Positions 19,921 through 29,518 of a stretch of DNA of 64,000 bases are shown piece by piece. Under the pieces are notes generated by a model. That model was not told where the DNA came from and searched no databases. It saw only the letters and a list, made by a program, of their open reading frames with translations. How positions within the stretch are numbered: position 1 is the stretch's first letter; every line of letters begins with the position of its first letter. A program made the translations under genes and the position numbers. The stretch is taken from contig AP014719.1 in the NCBI GenBank assembly GCA_001549895.1, positions 2,852,001-2,916,000 on the forward strand, written 5' to 3'. This DNA comes from Arthrobacter sp. Hiyo8. GTDB taxonomy: Bacteria > Actinomycetota > Actinomycetes > Actinomycetales > Micrococcaceae.

Positions 19921-20447
19921 CTAGACCACCGCCAGGCGCAGGATCAGCTCGGCATGCCCGGGGAACCTCATGACGAGCGACTCGATGTCCCGTGCCGTTG
20001 GTTTCGCGGAGTCCGATCTCTCGTATCCCGGTGCGAGGCTGCAGCTCACCAAGGCGAACCCCGGCCCGGCCAACTCGGCACCGAACCAGGTGGAGTTCGG
20101 GCAACTCCTTGCAACATCTCGCCTGCTTCCGGATCCGGCCCCAACAAGGCTTCGGTATAGCCAAAGTCCTGAAGTCCGAGCTCCCGGGAGAAGACGTGCA
20201 GCCTGATCGGTGTCCCCACGTGGAAGAACCACAATTCGTCCTGCTTGAGGGCGTGCAACTGGAGGACCTCACCCGCCTCCAGCAGGTACCAGTTGGAACT
20301 GTAGAGCGGATGGTCGACGCCGAAACGCGGAGGCAGCGCCGATCCGGCGATGTCCTCGTTGCTCACGAGCGCGGGCGCAAACCAGCCGCCCACGCTAGCA
20401 GGGGACATGTCCAACCGTTTGATCCAGTCCTCTGCGAATCCACTCAT
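19921..20447 (-). CDS. Cupin domain protein, DUF985 family
   Basis: About 176 residues with one base missing near 20100. The pattern SPASVGGWFAP, SSNWYLLEAGEVLQLHAL, DELWFFHVGTPI and, after repair, NSTWFGAELAGPGFALVSCSLAPGYE fits the cupin_5 (DUF985) family of small double-stranded beta-helix proteins; metal-ligand His and Glu are placed in LHALKQDELWFFH. Its reaction is unknown. ATG 20447 overlaps the PAS gene stop (ATGA), so the two are translationally coupled in a GMC oxidoreductase-PAS-cupin operon. Confidence 0.78.
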
Positions 20448-20793
20448 GTGACCGGGTCCTTCAGTGAGAAGCAGACGGTGATGCCGATGATGTCCTTGCT
20501 GCCCGGGCCCGCAGCAACCCCTTTTGGGTCACGATGTCCACATTCACCATGCCGCCGTCCTTGCTGGGGACGGCGATGGTCTCGTGGAAGTTGAGCAACG
20601 GCTTTCCGCTCGCCATTACTTCCTTGTCATGCGCAACGTGTTCCGCGCGCGAGTCCTGGTGCCCGATCAGCTCCGACTTATCCATGCCCACCAGGTCCGC
20701 GAAGTTCTGGTTGACCCACAGGAAGACCGAATTCGCGTCCTTCACCACCCAGTACACGCCGTCCTGCCGGTCCAGCACATCGGCGACACTCAT
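20444..20793 (-). CDS. PAS domain protein
   Basis: A single PAS domain of about 117 residues and no output domain. Hallmarks are DRQDGVYWVVKDANSVFLWVN, FADLVGMDKSELIGH and a C-terminal strand VDIVTQKG, which after one restored base near 20520 reads on to DIIGITVCFSL and the stop at 20444. Small PAS proteins of this type resemble heme- or flavin-binding sensors; the ligand is not evident. It sits between the GMC oxidoreductase and the cupin gene, overlapping the latter by 4 bases. Confidence 0.82.
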
Positions 20794-20839
20794 AGGCGGA
20801 ACCGTGGGAAGGAGCGCCGGGTCCAGCGCCGGGCGACAG

Positions 20840-22603
20840 TCATGGCGCTGCCGCCGCTCCGCCGTCGGCCTCGAGTCTTTCGGCGAGGTCTTGCGCCAAG
20901 GCGACCATTGTCATGGTCGGGTTCCACGAACCGCCGGTGGGCCAGAGGCTGCCGCCCGTGACAAAGACGTTCTGCACGCCGTTGAGTCGGTAGTCGATTC
21001 CGACGACGGCGCCCTCCTCTTCGCCGATCGGCAGGCTCGAGCTTTCGTGGACCAATCCCGGAACGCGGCGCTCCGGGATGGCGGGACGCTCGGCACCCCA
21101 GGTTCCGTCGTCGGGATCTCCGTGCCAGTATTCGACCCGCTCCGCGCCGGCCGGGGAGAGGACCCGCTCCAGCATCTGGAAGGTTCCCTCGTCCATGGTG
21201 TCCCAGGTGTCGTCGTCGGTGGCGTTGGCCAACACCTGCAAGGTGACGTTGCAGGTGGGGTCCGCTCCGCCGGAAAGCCGCAAGTGGTTCTCCGGGTTGC
21301 TTTCGTCCAGTTCGCCGAGGACGGCGCAGACGAACACCAGGTAGTCCTCCGAGGACCGCAGCTGCGCGAGCGAAGCCGTGGCGACGACGTCGGGGGCGTA
21401 GCGTTCGGACTTCTGGGCGTTCTTGTCCGGGCAACGGTCCGAGAGGACCGAAAGCTGGACGTGGTACTGCATGCCGGCCGGGCTCTTGCCCGCCAAATAG
21501 ATGGCCGCCAGTTCCAGCTCGCCGAGTTGTCCGCTGAAATCAAAATCCTCGCGGGGAACCCTGGCCACCACCGAGGTGATGAAGTGGGCGCTGAAATGCC
21601 CGCCGGCCCCCTGCACCTGCGGGAAGGAATTGAGGACCAGCGTTGCCGGTGGAAGCGTGCCCATGGCCAGGACCAGGTTGGCGTTGCCGACGTTCACTAC
21701 GCCGCGGTTGGTGTTCAACGCGGTGGCCCGTCCGTCCTGCTGGAGCACGCTCAACACGGTGCAGTCCGTGACCATGCGAAGAGCCGCGCCCTTGCCTTGG
21801 GCCTCGAGGGCTGCTTGCTTGTCCGTCAGTTCAAGGAGGACTGCCGGCGTCGAGAACTTCGCGAAGTCCACGCCCGACGTCGCGCCAGTCGCCGCAGCGA
21901 GCGGTGCGGGCATGCTGCGGGTGGCGGAATCGATCTTGTGCAGGCCTGCCTCAAGCCGTTCCTGCAGGGCTTTCTGCATGATTCCGTAGACCGGCCGGGT
22001 GTCGTTGATGAGATCGACGACGTCGGCCGACCGGCCGGCGTCGATCTGGTCCGCCGAAACCACGTTCAGGAGGTCTTCCGCGGACGTGAAGTGCGACTTG
22101 GCGGCGTCCATCACTGCCCGCGGCCAGCCCCGCATTTCATCTTCCTCGGGGCGGGGGCACCACGCGCTCCACATGATGCTTCGTCCGCCGTAGAAAGGAA
22201 CCATGCCGTGCTGCCACGAAATCTTGCCCGGCGGCTGGGTGGCGGTGGCAGCTGCCAAGGTCCACGGGAAGGTCTCCGAGAGGCCTCCCAGGGTCTCCTT
22301 GTAGGGCAGCGGCAGGTTCTGGAAGTGCTGCGGCAAGAAAAACGGACCCCGTTCAATGATCAGGATCCGTGCGTGCGGGTTGACTGTCAGTGTCCGCTCG
22401 GCGAAGGCGTAGGCGCAGAACCCACTGCCGATGACGATGTGGTCGAATTGTTCCTCTTCGCGGACTTTTTTCCATTCCCCCTCGGAGAGGAAGAAAACGT
22501 GATCCATGACTTTCTGGGGCGAGGGATCCTGGGGTCCGGGCGTGGGAAACCCGTGATTGAAATTCTGGGACGAAGAAACTGCACTCATAACGATGCCCTC
22601 CAT
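20840..22603 (-). CDS. GMC family FAD-dependent oxidoreductase
   Basis: About 587 residues, frame intact. The ADP-binding motif HIVIGSGFCAYAFAER is at about 55-70 and the C-terminal FAD signature is GGSLWPTGGSWNPTMTMVALAQDLAERL. A GMC-like segment YGGRSIMWSAWCPRP lies near 140. The usual GMC His/Asn pair is only partly evident (VHESSS, SWNPT), so the alcohol substrate cannot be named. No signal peptide is obvious. Operon order GMC oxidoreductase, PAS, cupin suggests a redox or sensing unit. ATG 22603 or 22587 may be the true start. Confidence 0.82.
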   Translation of the reverse strand: MEGIVMSAVSSSQNFNHGFPTPGPQDPSPQKVMDHVFFLSEGEWKKVREEEQFDHIVIGSGFCAYAFAERTLTVNPHARILIIERGPFFLPQHFQNLPLPYKETLGGLSETFPWTLAAATATQPPGKISWQHGMVPFYGGRSIMWSAWCPRPEEDEMRGWPRAVMDAAKSHFTSAEDLLNVVSADQIDAGRSADVVDLINDTRPVYGIMQKALQERLEAGLHKIDSATRSMPAPLAAATGATSGVDFAKFSTPAVLLELTDKQAALEAQGKGAALRMVTDCTVLSVLQQDGRATALNTNRGVVNVGNANLVLAMGTLPPATLVLNSFPQVQGAGGHFSAHFITSVVARVPREDFDFSGQLGELELAAIYLAGKSPAGMQYHVQLSVLSDRCPDKNAQKSERYAPDVVATASLAQLRSSEDYLVFVCAVLGELDESNPENHLRLSGGADPTCNVTLQVLANATDDDTWDTMDEGTFQMLERVLSPAGAERVEYWHGDPDDGTWGAERPAIPERRVPGLVHESSSLPIGEEEGAVVGIDYRLNGVQNVFVTGGSLWPTGGSWNPTMTMVALAQDLAERLEADGGAAAAP

Positions 22604-22697
22604 CAACTTTGCTGATTCCACGGCACCGTGAAACCAGGTGCCCACTGGGCCTAGAGGCAGATCACCCTTCCCCAGCAGAGTTCACGGGACTAGTTAA

Positions 22698-23363
22698 CTA
22701 CTGCCGCCATGGCGGCACAATAGAGTTCGGTGAGGATCCACGGCCGGCGGCTGAAATCCGCCGGCAAGCCGCGGCTATTGAAGGTCTTCCGGTTCCGGTG
22801 GGGCCCAAGTGGCCCGGGTGTCCGATGCGGCGGGGCGGGCCGGGATGCGGAGGCCGGGGTACATGTTTGTGCAGGTGCGGCGGATGCGGGGCTGGGTGTG
22901 GCGGCCACCGTGCGGCGGATGCGGGCACCGTGCGGGCTGGGTGAGGCGGACCGCCGTCGGGCTCGGTCTCCCCAGCCGAGGCTTCGGGCACCGTCCCGGC
23001 TTCCTTGGGATCGGTTCCCGTGGCGGCATCGTTGGATTCCTCCGCCGCGAGCCCGTAATAGCTGTAGAGTTCCTGTTCCTGCGTCTCCGTGATCACGCCG
23101 CGGTCGCTCTCGATGCGCGGGCCGTTCTTCACTTTGTCCTTGGCAAAGGCCACCCTGATCACTGAATTCTCAATGCTGGCTCCGGAAAGCGGGGCGAAAG
23201 ACTCGGACATGCCGAACAAGCCGGTCCGCACGGTGACAAACACAGGATCCCCGGAATCACCGCTCGTGAAGACCTGTTCAACTGAACCGATTTTCTCCCC
23301 GGCGGCGTCTACCACAATCCCTCCGTTGAGGACGATGTTGTCGATGTCCTGCAGGCTGAGCAT
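22698..23363 (-). CDS. PRC-barrel domain protein with Pro/His-rich tail
   Basis: Residues 1-95 are a PRC-barrel (DIDNIVLNGGIVVDAAGEKIGSVEQVF, FVTVRTGLFG, SVIRVAFAKDKVKNGPRI), as in actinobacterial stress proteins where it usually precedes a DUF2382 domain. Here the barrel is followed by ELYSYYGLA and a tail of about 110 residues rich in Pro, His and Arg. That tail may be a frame error in a GC-rich stretch, and the DUF2382 part is not found in any frame. Start ATG 23363. Function unknown. Confidence 0.65.
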   Translation of the reverse strand: MLSLQDIDNIVLNGGIVVDAAGEKIGSVEQVFTSGDSGDPVFVTVRTGLFGMSESFAPLSGASIENSVIRVAFAKDKVKNGPRIESDRGVITETQEQELYSYYGLAAEESNDAATGTDPKEAGTVPEASAGETEPDGGPPHPARTVPASAARWPPHPAPHPPHLHKHVPRPPHPGPPRRIGHPGHLGPTGTGRPSIAAACRRISAAGRGSSPNSIVPPWRQ

Positions 23364-23471
23364 GATGCAGATCCTTCTCGTATCGAAGTTCCGGCGGTAC
23401 CGGCCAAGCTGTTCTACATTCTGTCCTGAATCTTCGCGCCCGGCGACAGGGTCCGTCTCTGCCGAACGCAC

Positions 23472-24665
23472 TCACTGGCCAGCGATTGCCAGCACCGCCA
23501 CCGCTGCGAACACCGTCAGAGGCGCAACAATCAGGCCGAAGATCGCATAGCCCTTCCACGTAATCAGCACATTCATGCGCATGAGCCGATCGTGCCACAA
23601 AAGGGTGGCCAAGGAGGCCCACGGTGTGATGATCGGGCCCGCATTGACTCCGATCAGCAAGGCCGCCATCCGCACAGGCGACCCGGCCAGCGGTTCTGCC
23701 AGCAGGTACGCAGGCAAATTGTTGAGGACATTGGAACCGGCGGCGCCCGTCGCGGCAAGCCGAACCAGATCCATAAAGCCCTGGCCTTGTCCGGCCAGCT
23801 GACTCAGCAACACGGGAGCCCCCAGATGCCTGGCTGCTTCCATCACCAGAAAGAGGCGGAAGCGAACAGCAACAAGGACCATGGAATCAGCGACACCTTG
23901 AGAACCCGCGGGCGCCGTAACGCGAACACCACACCAAGAACCACTGCACCGGCCAGGGCCGGGATCCAGACCGGGACCCCGGACACCAGCGCGGGTAGCA
24001 GCAGCGCCAGCACCACGGCGCTGCACGCGAGCAGGACCCGGTCCGCCGCAGGCCTGGAATCAGCCCGGCCGGCTGATCCGGCCTGATCCGTCCGACCGGG
24101 ATCCGTGAATAGCGGTTGCGCAGATCCCGCCGGAAGACGACGGCGATGAACAGCAGGGGTACGACGACGGCGGCAAGCGAAGGAGCCCACATCAGGCCGG
24201 CAAACCCGCCCGGAGTAATACCGCCAAGGCTGTGCTGGGCCAGAAGGTTGGTCAGGTTGGAAATGGGCAGCAGCAGGCTTGCCGTGTTGGCCAGCCACAC
24301 CGTCGTCAGCGCGAAGGGCAGGCCGGCAGTCCGGCTTGCCGCGTCACGCTGACCACCACGGGGGTCAGCAGCACCGCCGTCGTGTCCAAAGAGAGGAAGA
24401 CGGTACTCAGCGTCGCGAATGCCGCCAGTAACAGCCACAAAAGAATGCTGTATCCGCGGCCCCAATAGCGGAGCCGGCGGGCAGTCCAAAGGAACACTCC
24501 AGCCTCACTGCACAGCTCAGTCACAACCGTCATCGCGACGACGAACAACAGAATCGGAGCCACCCGATCCACGAGTGCCACTAGATCGGTGAAAGGCAGG
24601 GCGCCGGTGGCGATCGCCACGGCTCCGGCCGCAAGGAGCACCGCTCCAATGATCGCCAGACGCAT
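23472..24665 (-). CDS. ArsB/NhaD or SLC13-like ion permease
   Basis: Multi-helix membrane protein of about 398 residues. Recognisable parts are the N-terminal VALVDRVAPILLFVVAMTVV, the FLSLDTTAVLLTPVVV half-motif, ANTASLLLPISNLTNLLA, and the inverted C-terminal half with GAAGSNVLNNLPAYLL and GVNAGPIITPWASLATLLW. This internal repeat is typical of the IT superfamily (ArsB, CitM, NhaD). Frame breaks near 24315, 24110 and 23860 are each repaired by one base. Substrate (arsenite, sodium or carboxylate) is unresolved; no ars genes are nearby. Confidence 0.8.
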
Positions 24666-24747
24666 GAACGGAGTCTATTCCCCGGCTAAGCTCGGATCAC
24701 ATCGATACTGACTGAATCCCTGCTTGACGGAAAACAGAGGTGCAACC

Positions 24748-25233
24748 GTGACGCTTGCCGAAGACAACCTCAACCAGCCAATTCGCATCCAATTCGAGGC
24801 ATTCATCGATGAGCACCGGCGCGCGCTCAATGACTGCTTGAACGGGTTGACGGAGGAACAGGTCCGGCGGTCATTGGTGCCGTCCCGGACCACCCTGCTG
24901 GGCCTCGTAAAACATGCGACCTTCGTGGAGAAGGTCTGGTTCGACGAAGCCATCACGTGCCGTTCGCGCGCGGAGATCGGCATCCCTGCGACGCCGGATG
25001 AATCTTTTATCCTCGACGACGGCGACACCATCGCTTCAATCCAGCAGGCGCACCGCGAGGCATGCGAAGCATCGCGCCGGGCGTCATCGTCCTTGGGGCT
25101 CGACGACATGCTCAACGGCAACCGACGCGGCCCGCTCCCGCTGCGCTGGGTGTACCTCCACATGCTGCGCGAGCTTGCGCAACACTGCGGTCACGCGGAC
25201 ATCCTGCGGGAACAAATCACCGCACCCAAGTGA
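24748..25233 (+). CDS. DinB/DUF664 family protein
   Basis: 161 residues, frame intact. The four-helix DinB pattern is visible: LNDCLNGLTEEQVRRSLVPS, TLLGLVKHATFVEKVWFDEA with the first metal His, and a C-terminal WVYLHMLRELAQHCGHADILREQI with two more His. Such DUF664 proteins in actinobacteria are often mycothiol-dependent transferases, but the reaction here is not known. Start GTG 24748 follows AGAGG with 8-base spacing. The stop TGA is inside the left arm of a 66-bp repeat. Confidence 0.85.
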   Translation: MTLAEDNLNQPIRIQFEAFIDEHRRALNDCLNGLTEEQVRRSLVPSRTTLLGLVKHATFVEKVWFDEAITCRSRAEIGIPATPDESFILDDGDTIASIQQAHREACEASRRASSSLGLDDMLNGNRRGPLPLRWVYLHMLRELAQHCGHADILREQITAPK

Positions 25234-25290
25234 CTCGCAATAGATGTCGTTTAGGGCGCTCTAAACGACATCTACTGCTAGTTAGTTGGG
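25225..25290. repeat. 66-bp palindromic element, copy 2 (DinB gene 3' end)
   Basis: CCCAAGTGACTCGCAATAG at the left and CTACTGCTAGTTAGTTGGG at the right pair with four mismatches around an inner ATGTCGTTTA/TAAACGACAT hairpin. Same length and register as the element at 11354. The first arm supplies the TGA of the upstream gene. Confidence 0.8.
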
Positions 25291-25316
25291 CAGGGGAGGC
25301 AGTTGGCGCGAAAACC

Positions 25317-26257
25317 CTACTCGATCCCCGCGAACAGCTCGTTGAGCTCGGCCGTCAGCTGTTTGCGCATTGCCGGCGTGCCAATCTCCCTGCCATCCAC
25401 GTGGTTGACGGGCGCGATGAGCCGGATGCTCGAGATCAGCCACACCGCGTCCGCGTCGAACAGGTCTTCCGGGACCAGCGGGCCGTAGCCGAGCTCCCAG
25501 CCCGCTGCCTTCGCTTTGGCGAAAAGCGCGTCTTGGGACGTGCCGGGCAGGATGCCGCTGTCCAGCTGCGGAGTGATGAGGCGCTTGACCGTGCGCGCCG
25601 AGCCGGCGCCGTCGTCGACCGTTTCGACGTGGGCCAGCAACACCGTGGAGGTCGGGCCCTCCAGGACGCGGCCGTCCGTTGACGTGAAGATTGCGTCGTC
25701 CGCACCTTGCTTGTGCGCGTAGCGCAGCGCGGCCATGTTCACCGCGTAGGAGAGCGTCTTGGCGCCGAGCAGCAGCCAGGGGGCGCGGTCGCCCGCCTCC
25801 GTGTCAAAGCCACGGTCAAGAAGTACGACGTCGATGCCCGTCTCGCGCTGCCGGCGACTGCCCGCGGGGGACGGCGAAGCCTGGATCCAGCACGTGGGAG
25901 TCGAGGCCCTTCCACCCCGCGCGTCACCAGCAGCTTGACCACTACCTCGTCTTCGGCCGGGCTCGGCGCGGGGAAGGCGTCCCGGAATTCGGTGATCGCG
26001 GTGTCGATCGCCCGGCGCCAGACGTCCTGTTCGGGAATGTTGAGGTCCAGTGCGCGGGCTGAGCTCTCTAGCCTGTTCAGGTGCGCTTGCACCTTGCGCG
26101 CACGGCCCTCGACGGCGAGCAGCGACTCGAAGACGCCGTCGCCCCGGGTGGCGCCCAGGTCGGTTGCCATGAGCTGAGGCTGGCTGGAATCGGCGACGCG
26201 GCCGTTTTCGAACGCTGGATCCAGGAAAACGAGGACCGTCGAGGCAGGTAAAGTCAT
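25317..26257 (-). CDS. pabC: Class IV aminotransferase (4-amino-4-deoxychorismate lyase-like)
   Basis: PLP enzyme of about 313 residues. Visible are MATDLGATRGDGVFESLLAVEG (with the Arg-Gly-Asp-Gly-Val-Phe motif), the lysine segment recovered as LLGAKTLSYAVNMAALRYA, DDAIFTSTDGRVLEGPTSTVLLA and the PQLDSGILPGTSQDAL loop. It resembles PabC, which makes p-aminobenzoate, but branched-chain and D-amino acid aminotransferases share these motifs. The middle (about 25790-25910) has frame breaks, one of which looks like an extra base. A pabB-like gene lies 6 kb away. Confidence 0.75.
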
Positions 26258-26366
26258 GCTTCCAGCTTAGTGCTGGCCCACAGGACGAACAGTCGCGAGC
26301 GGTGCGCCAGATAGGCTGGGCTGACTGTTGGTTCTTTGACTAACTATTCGATCGTGGGGGTGTGGG

Positions 26367-27837
26367 GTGCTGTTTCCTTTTCAGTTCGGGGTTGAGTGGA
26401 CCTGGCTCCTCAGCGCGTGGGCCGTCGTCGAGATTATCCTGAGGGTGGTGCTGCTGGGCGTCATCCCGGTAACCGCCGCCCCACCACGGCCATGGCGTGG
26501 CTCCTGGCCGTCTTCCTCGTTCCCTCCGTCGGCTTCGTCCTGTTCCTGTTGTTCGGCAATTTCCGCTTGTCCCGCCGTCGTCGTGAACAGCAGGAGGAAG
26601 TCAACGATCGGGTGCGTGCAGGCACGTCGGCGCTCGCCGACGTCGTCAGCACGTACTCGGGACCCGAATGGGTGACGTCGGCCGGTGAACTGAACCGGCG
26701 GCTGGGATCCTTGCCGATGGTGGACGGCAACTCCGTGGAGCTCTTCCCCGGCTACGAAGAGTCCATCAAAGCCATGGCGGAAGCGGTCAAGGGGCCAAGA
26801 AGTTCGTCAACGCGGAGTTCTACATCATGAGCAGCGACTCAGTCACGGACGAACTGCTCACCGAGTTGGAAAAGGCAGCCGCGCGCGGCGTCAACGTCCG
26901 CCTTCTGTTCGACCACATCGGCACGCTGCGGATTCCCGGCTACCGAAAGCTGGTCCGCAGGCTCAAGCGCGGCCAGATCCAGTGGCGCCGCATGTTGCCG
27001 CTGTTGCCAATCCATGGCCAGTGGCGCCGTCCGGATTTGCGGAACCACCGGAAAATCCTGGTGATCGACGGCGAAATTGCCTTCACGGGTTCCCAGAACC
27101 TGATTGAGCCCTCCTACAACAACCCCAAGCACCGACGCGCCGGGCGCAAATGGGTGGAGCTTATGGCGCGGATGGAGGGGCCGATCGTTGCAACCCTCAA
27201 CGTCGTCTTCGCCACCGACTGGCTGAGCGAAACCGACGAATCCCTCGAACATCAACTGCAAGTCGCGGTCCAGGCAACACCCGGCAGGATGACCGCACAG
27301 GTGGTTCCGAGCGGCCCGGGGTTCGTCACGGAAAACAACCTCCGCCTGTTCAATACGCTGATCTACTCGGCCCAGCACCGCATCTCGATCTGCAGCCCGT
27401 ACTTCGTGCCCGACGATTCCCTGCTGTACGCCATCACGACGGCGGCCCAGCGTGGCGTCGACGTGGAACTTTTCGTCTCCGAGAAGGGCGACCAGTTCCT
27501 GGTCCACCATGCGCAGCGGTCCTACTACGAGGCGCTGCTGGAAGCCGGGGTACGGATCTACCTGTACCGCGCGCCGTACGTCCTGCACGCCAAGCACTTC
27601 ACCATTGACGAAGAAGTGGCCGTCCTCGGTTCCAGCAACATGGACATGCGTTCCTTCTCACTCAACATGGAGGTGTCCGTGATGCTCCTGGGCGCCGAAG
27701 CCGTGGACAGTATGCGCTCTGTGGAGTCGAGCTACAGGGAAATGTGCCGCGAGCTGACCCTGGAGGGCTGGTTGCACCGGCCGATGCTTGCCAAATACGT
27801 GGACAATGTAGCGCGGCTTACGGCGACCCTACAGTAG
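26367..27837 (+). CDS. cls: Cardiolipin synthase, PLD family
   Basis: Membrane phospholipase D enzyme joining phosphatidylglycerol units to cardiolipin, about 491 residues. Two N-terminal membrane segments (AWAVVEIILRVVLLGVIPV and AWLLAVFLVPSVGFVLFLL) precede two HKD sites: HRKILVIDGEIAFTGSQN and HAKHFTIDEEVAVLGSSNMD, with SYNNPKHRRAGRKWVEL typical of Cls. Start is GTG 26367. Two bases are missing, near 26470 and 26793. It is separated from the next gene (marR, opposite strand) by only 4 bp. Confidence 0.88.
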
Positions 27838-27841
27838 GGAC

Positions 27842-28288
27842 TCAGTCCTCGCAGGCCTCGTCCGCAGGTTCGCCGTGGATCCTCGACAGCAATCCATGGA
27901 GTTGCTGGAGCTCATCAGCGGAGAATCCCGCAAAGGCCTCCTGCTCGACGTCGGCCACCGCAACTTCAATGGATCCCACCGCGCGTTTGCCTTCCGCGGT
28001 GATTTCTACGATATGACGACGGCGGTCCGCGGGGTCCCGGCGTCGTTCCGCCAGCCCTTGGCGCTCAAGGTCGTTCAGGACCGCTACTAGTCCGCTCGCG
28101 TCGATGGAGAGAGCATCGATCAGGCCCTGCTGACTGAGCGGGCCGGACTCGTCAAGCCGGCACAGCAGCACGGCATGCCTCGGGCTGAGCCCGGAGGAGT
28201 CCAGCGCTTGGCGGAGGCGCGTATTCATGATGCGCCCGTGACGCGCAAGGAGGAACCCCAGTTGCTTTCCCGCTGCCGAAGAACTCAT
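27842..28288 (-). CDS. MarR family regulator
   Basis: 148 residues, winged HTH of the MarR family: GLSPRHAVLLCRLDESGPLSQQGLIDALSIDASGLVAVLNDLERQGLAERRRDPADRRRHIVEITAEGKRA, condensed here by its key RRDPADRRRH wing. Start ATG 28288; an upstream start at 28330 is less likely. It is divergent from an FAD oxidoreductase with 112 bp between starts containing inverted repeats, so it probably regulates that gene and itself, perhaps through a small phenolic or redox ligand. Confidence 0.88.
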   Translation of the reverse strand: MSSSAAGKQLGFLLARHGRIMNTRLRQALDSSGLSPRHAVLLCRLDESGPLSQQGLIDALSIDASGLVAVLNDLERQGLAERRRDPADRRRHIVEITAEGKRAVGSIEVAVADVEQEAFAGFSADELQQLHGLLSRIHGEPADEACED

Positions 28289-28298
28289 CAGGAAAATC

Positions 28299-28336
28299 TT
28301 ATCACTGAGGAAATTATTGATAACCAACAATCGTTG
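28299..28336. promoter_or_regulatory. Candidate MarR operator in the divergent promoter region
   Basis: TTATCA (28299-28304) and TGATAA (28318-28323) form an inverted repeat, followed at once by CAACAATCGTTG (28325-28336), another short palindrome. The tract is AT-rich against the GC-rich background and lies between marR and the FAD oxidoreductase. Confidence 0.5.
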
Positions 28337-28400
28337 TCATTCATAAACGATCTGGGCGGCACAAGCCGCGCAGCGTGAGCTTTCTACCGAGGGAGTTGCC

Positions 28401-29497
28401 ATGAATGACCAGGCTCAGCACCCCACTGTGGTGGTTATCGGCGGAGGCTACGGCGGGATTTCCGTAGCCAAGGCGTTGGACGAACACGCGACGGTTACCT
28501 TGGTGGAACCCAAGGACGCTTTCGTACACAACATTGCGGCCCTCCGATCTGTGGTCCAAACCGATTTCCTGCCGCGGATGTTCCTTCCCTATGACCGCCT
28601 GTTGGCGCATGGAGAGGTACTCCGGGACCGCGCTGTCCGGGTGGACGGGCACACGGTCGAGCTGGCTTCGGGTGCCAGCCTGGCGCCGGACTACCTTGTC
28701 CTCGCCAGCGGTTCCAGCTACCCCTTCCCGGCCAAAAGCGATCGAATGGTCACCAGCGACGCCATCGCCCGCTACCAAGCCGCACATGACGACCTCAAAC
28801 GTGCAGACAGGGTGATGCTGCTGGGCGCCGGGGCGGTCGGCCTTGAGTTCGCAGGCGAGATCGCGGCGGCATGGCCGGAGAAGGACATCGTGATGGTAGA
28901 TGTGGCGGCGGACATCCTTCCCGGGCCCTACGATCCACGGCTGCGGATTGAGGTCAACCGGCAGTTGGATGAACTCGGCGTACGCCGGATTCTGGGAAGC
29001 CGTTGGTGCAGTTGCCTCCTGTTCCTGCGGGTGAATTTGCCACCTTTACCGTCAACACCGCGGACGGTACCGCCATCCAGGCGGACATTTGGTTCCGCTG
29101 CTATGGAATAGCCCCGCAGACGGACTATGTGGCGGGAGGCCTCCTTGCCGCGCGGAACGCCGAGGGATACCTTGACGTCACCCCCGAACTCCGCGTTGCG
29201 GGCTTCGAGAACGTCTACGCTTTGGGCGACATTTCGGCGATCGACGTGAACAAGGCGGGCGTCGCGGGTCGCGAGGCCGCAGTGGTTGCCAAGAACATCC
29301 AAGCCCAGATCGAAGGCTCCGCGGATCTGGCCGCTTACACGCCGTCGAAGCCCGTCATCATCCTTCCGTTGGGACCGTCCGGCGGCTCGGGACAACTGCC
29401 CGACGGCGAGATCGCCAGCCCGGAGCTGATTTCCCAGATCAAGGGCCAACACATGATGATCGACCGCTATGTCGAAATGTTGAACCTCGGCGCTTGA
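28401..29497 (+). CDS. FAD-dependent oxidoreductase, AIF/NDH-2-like
   Basis: About 366 residues. The first dinucleotide motif VVVIGGGYGGISVAKAL (FAD) is near residue 10 and the second VMLLGAGAVGLEFAGEIAA (NAD(P)H) near residue 136. FENVYALGDISAID near the C-terminus is the FAD-binding strand of this family. One base is missing near 28995. No CxxC redox pair is seen, so it resembles type II NADH dehydrogenase or AIF-like enzymes (FSP1-type) rather than thioredoxin reductases. The divergent marR suggests inducible expression. Confidence 0.85.
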
Positions 29498-29518
29498 GCT
29501 GTCCGCTTCCGCTGACTG

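Noticed and set aside
20534..22615. Long plus-strand open frame of 693 codons opposite the GMC oxidoreductase
   Set aside because: Arg/Gly-rich antisense translation typical of high-GC DNA; the minus strand has the clear FAD-binding family features.
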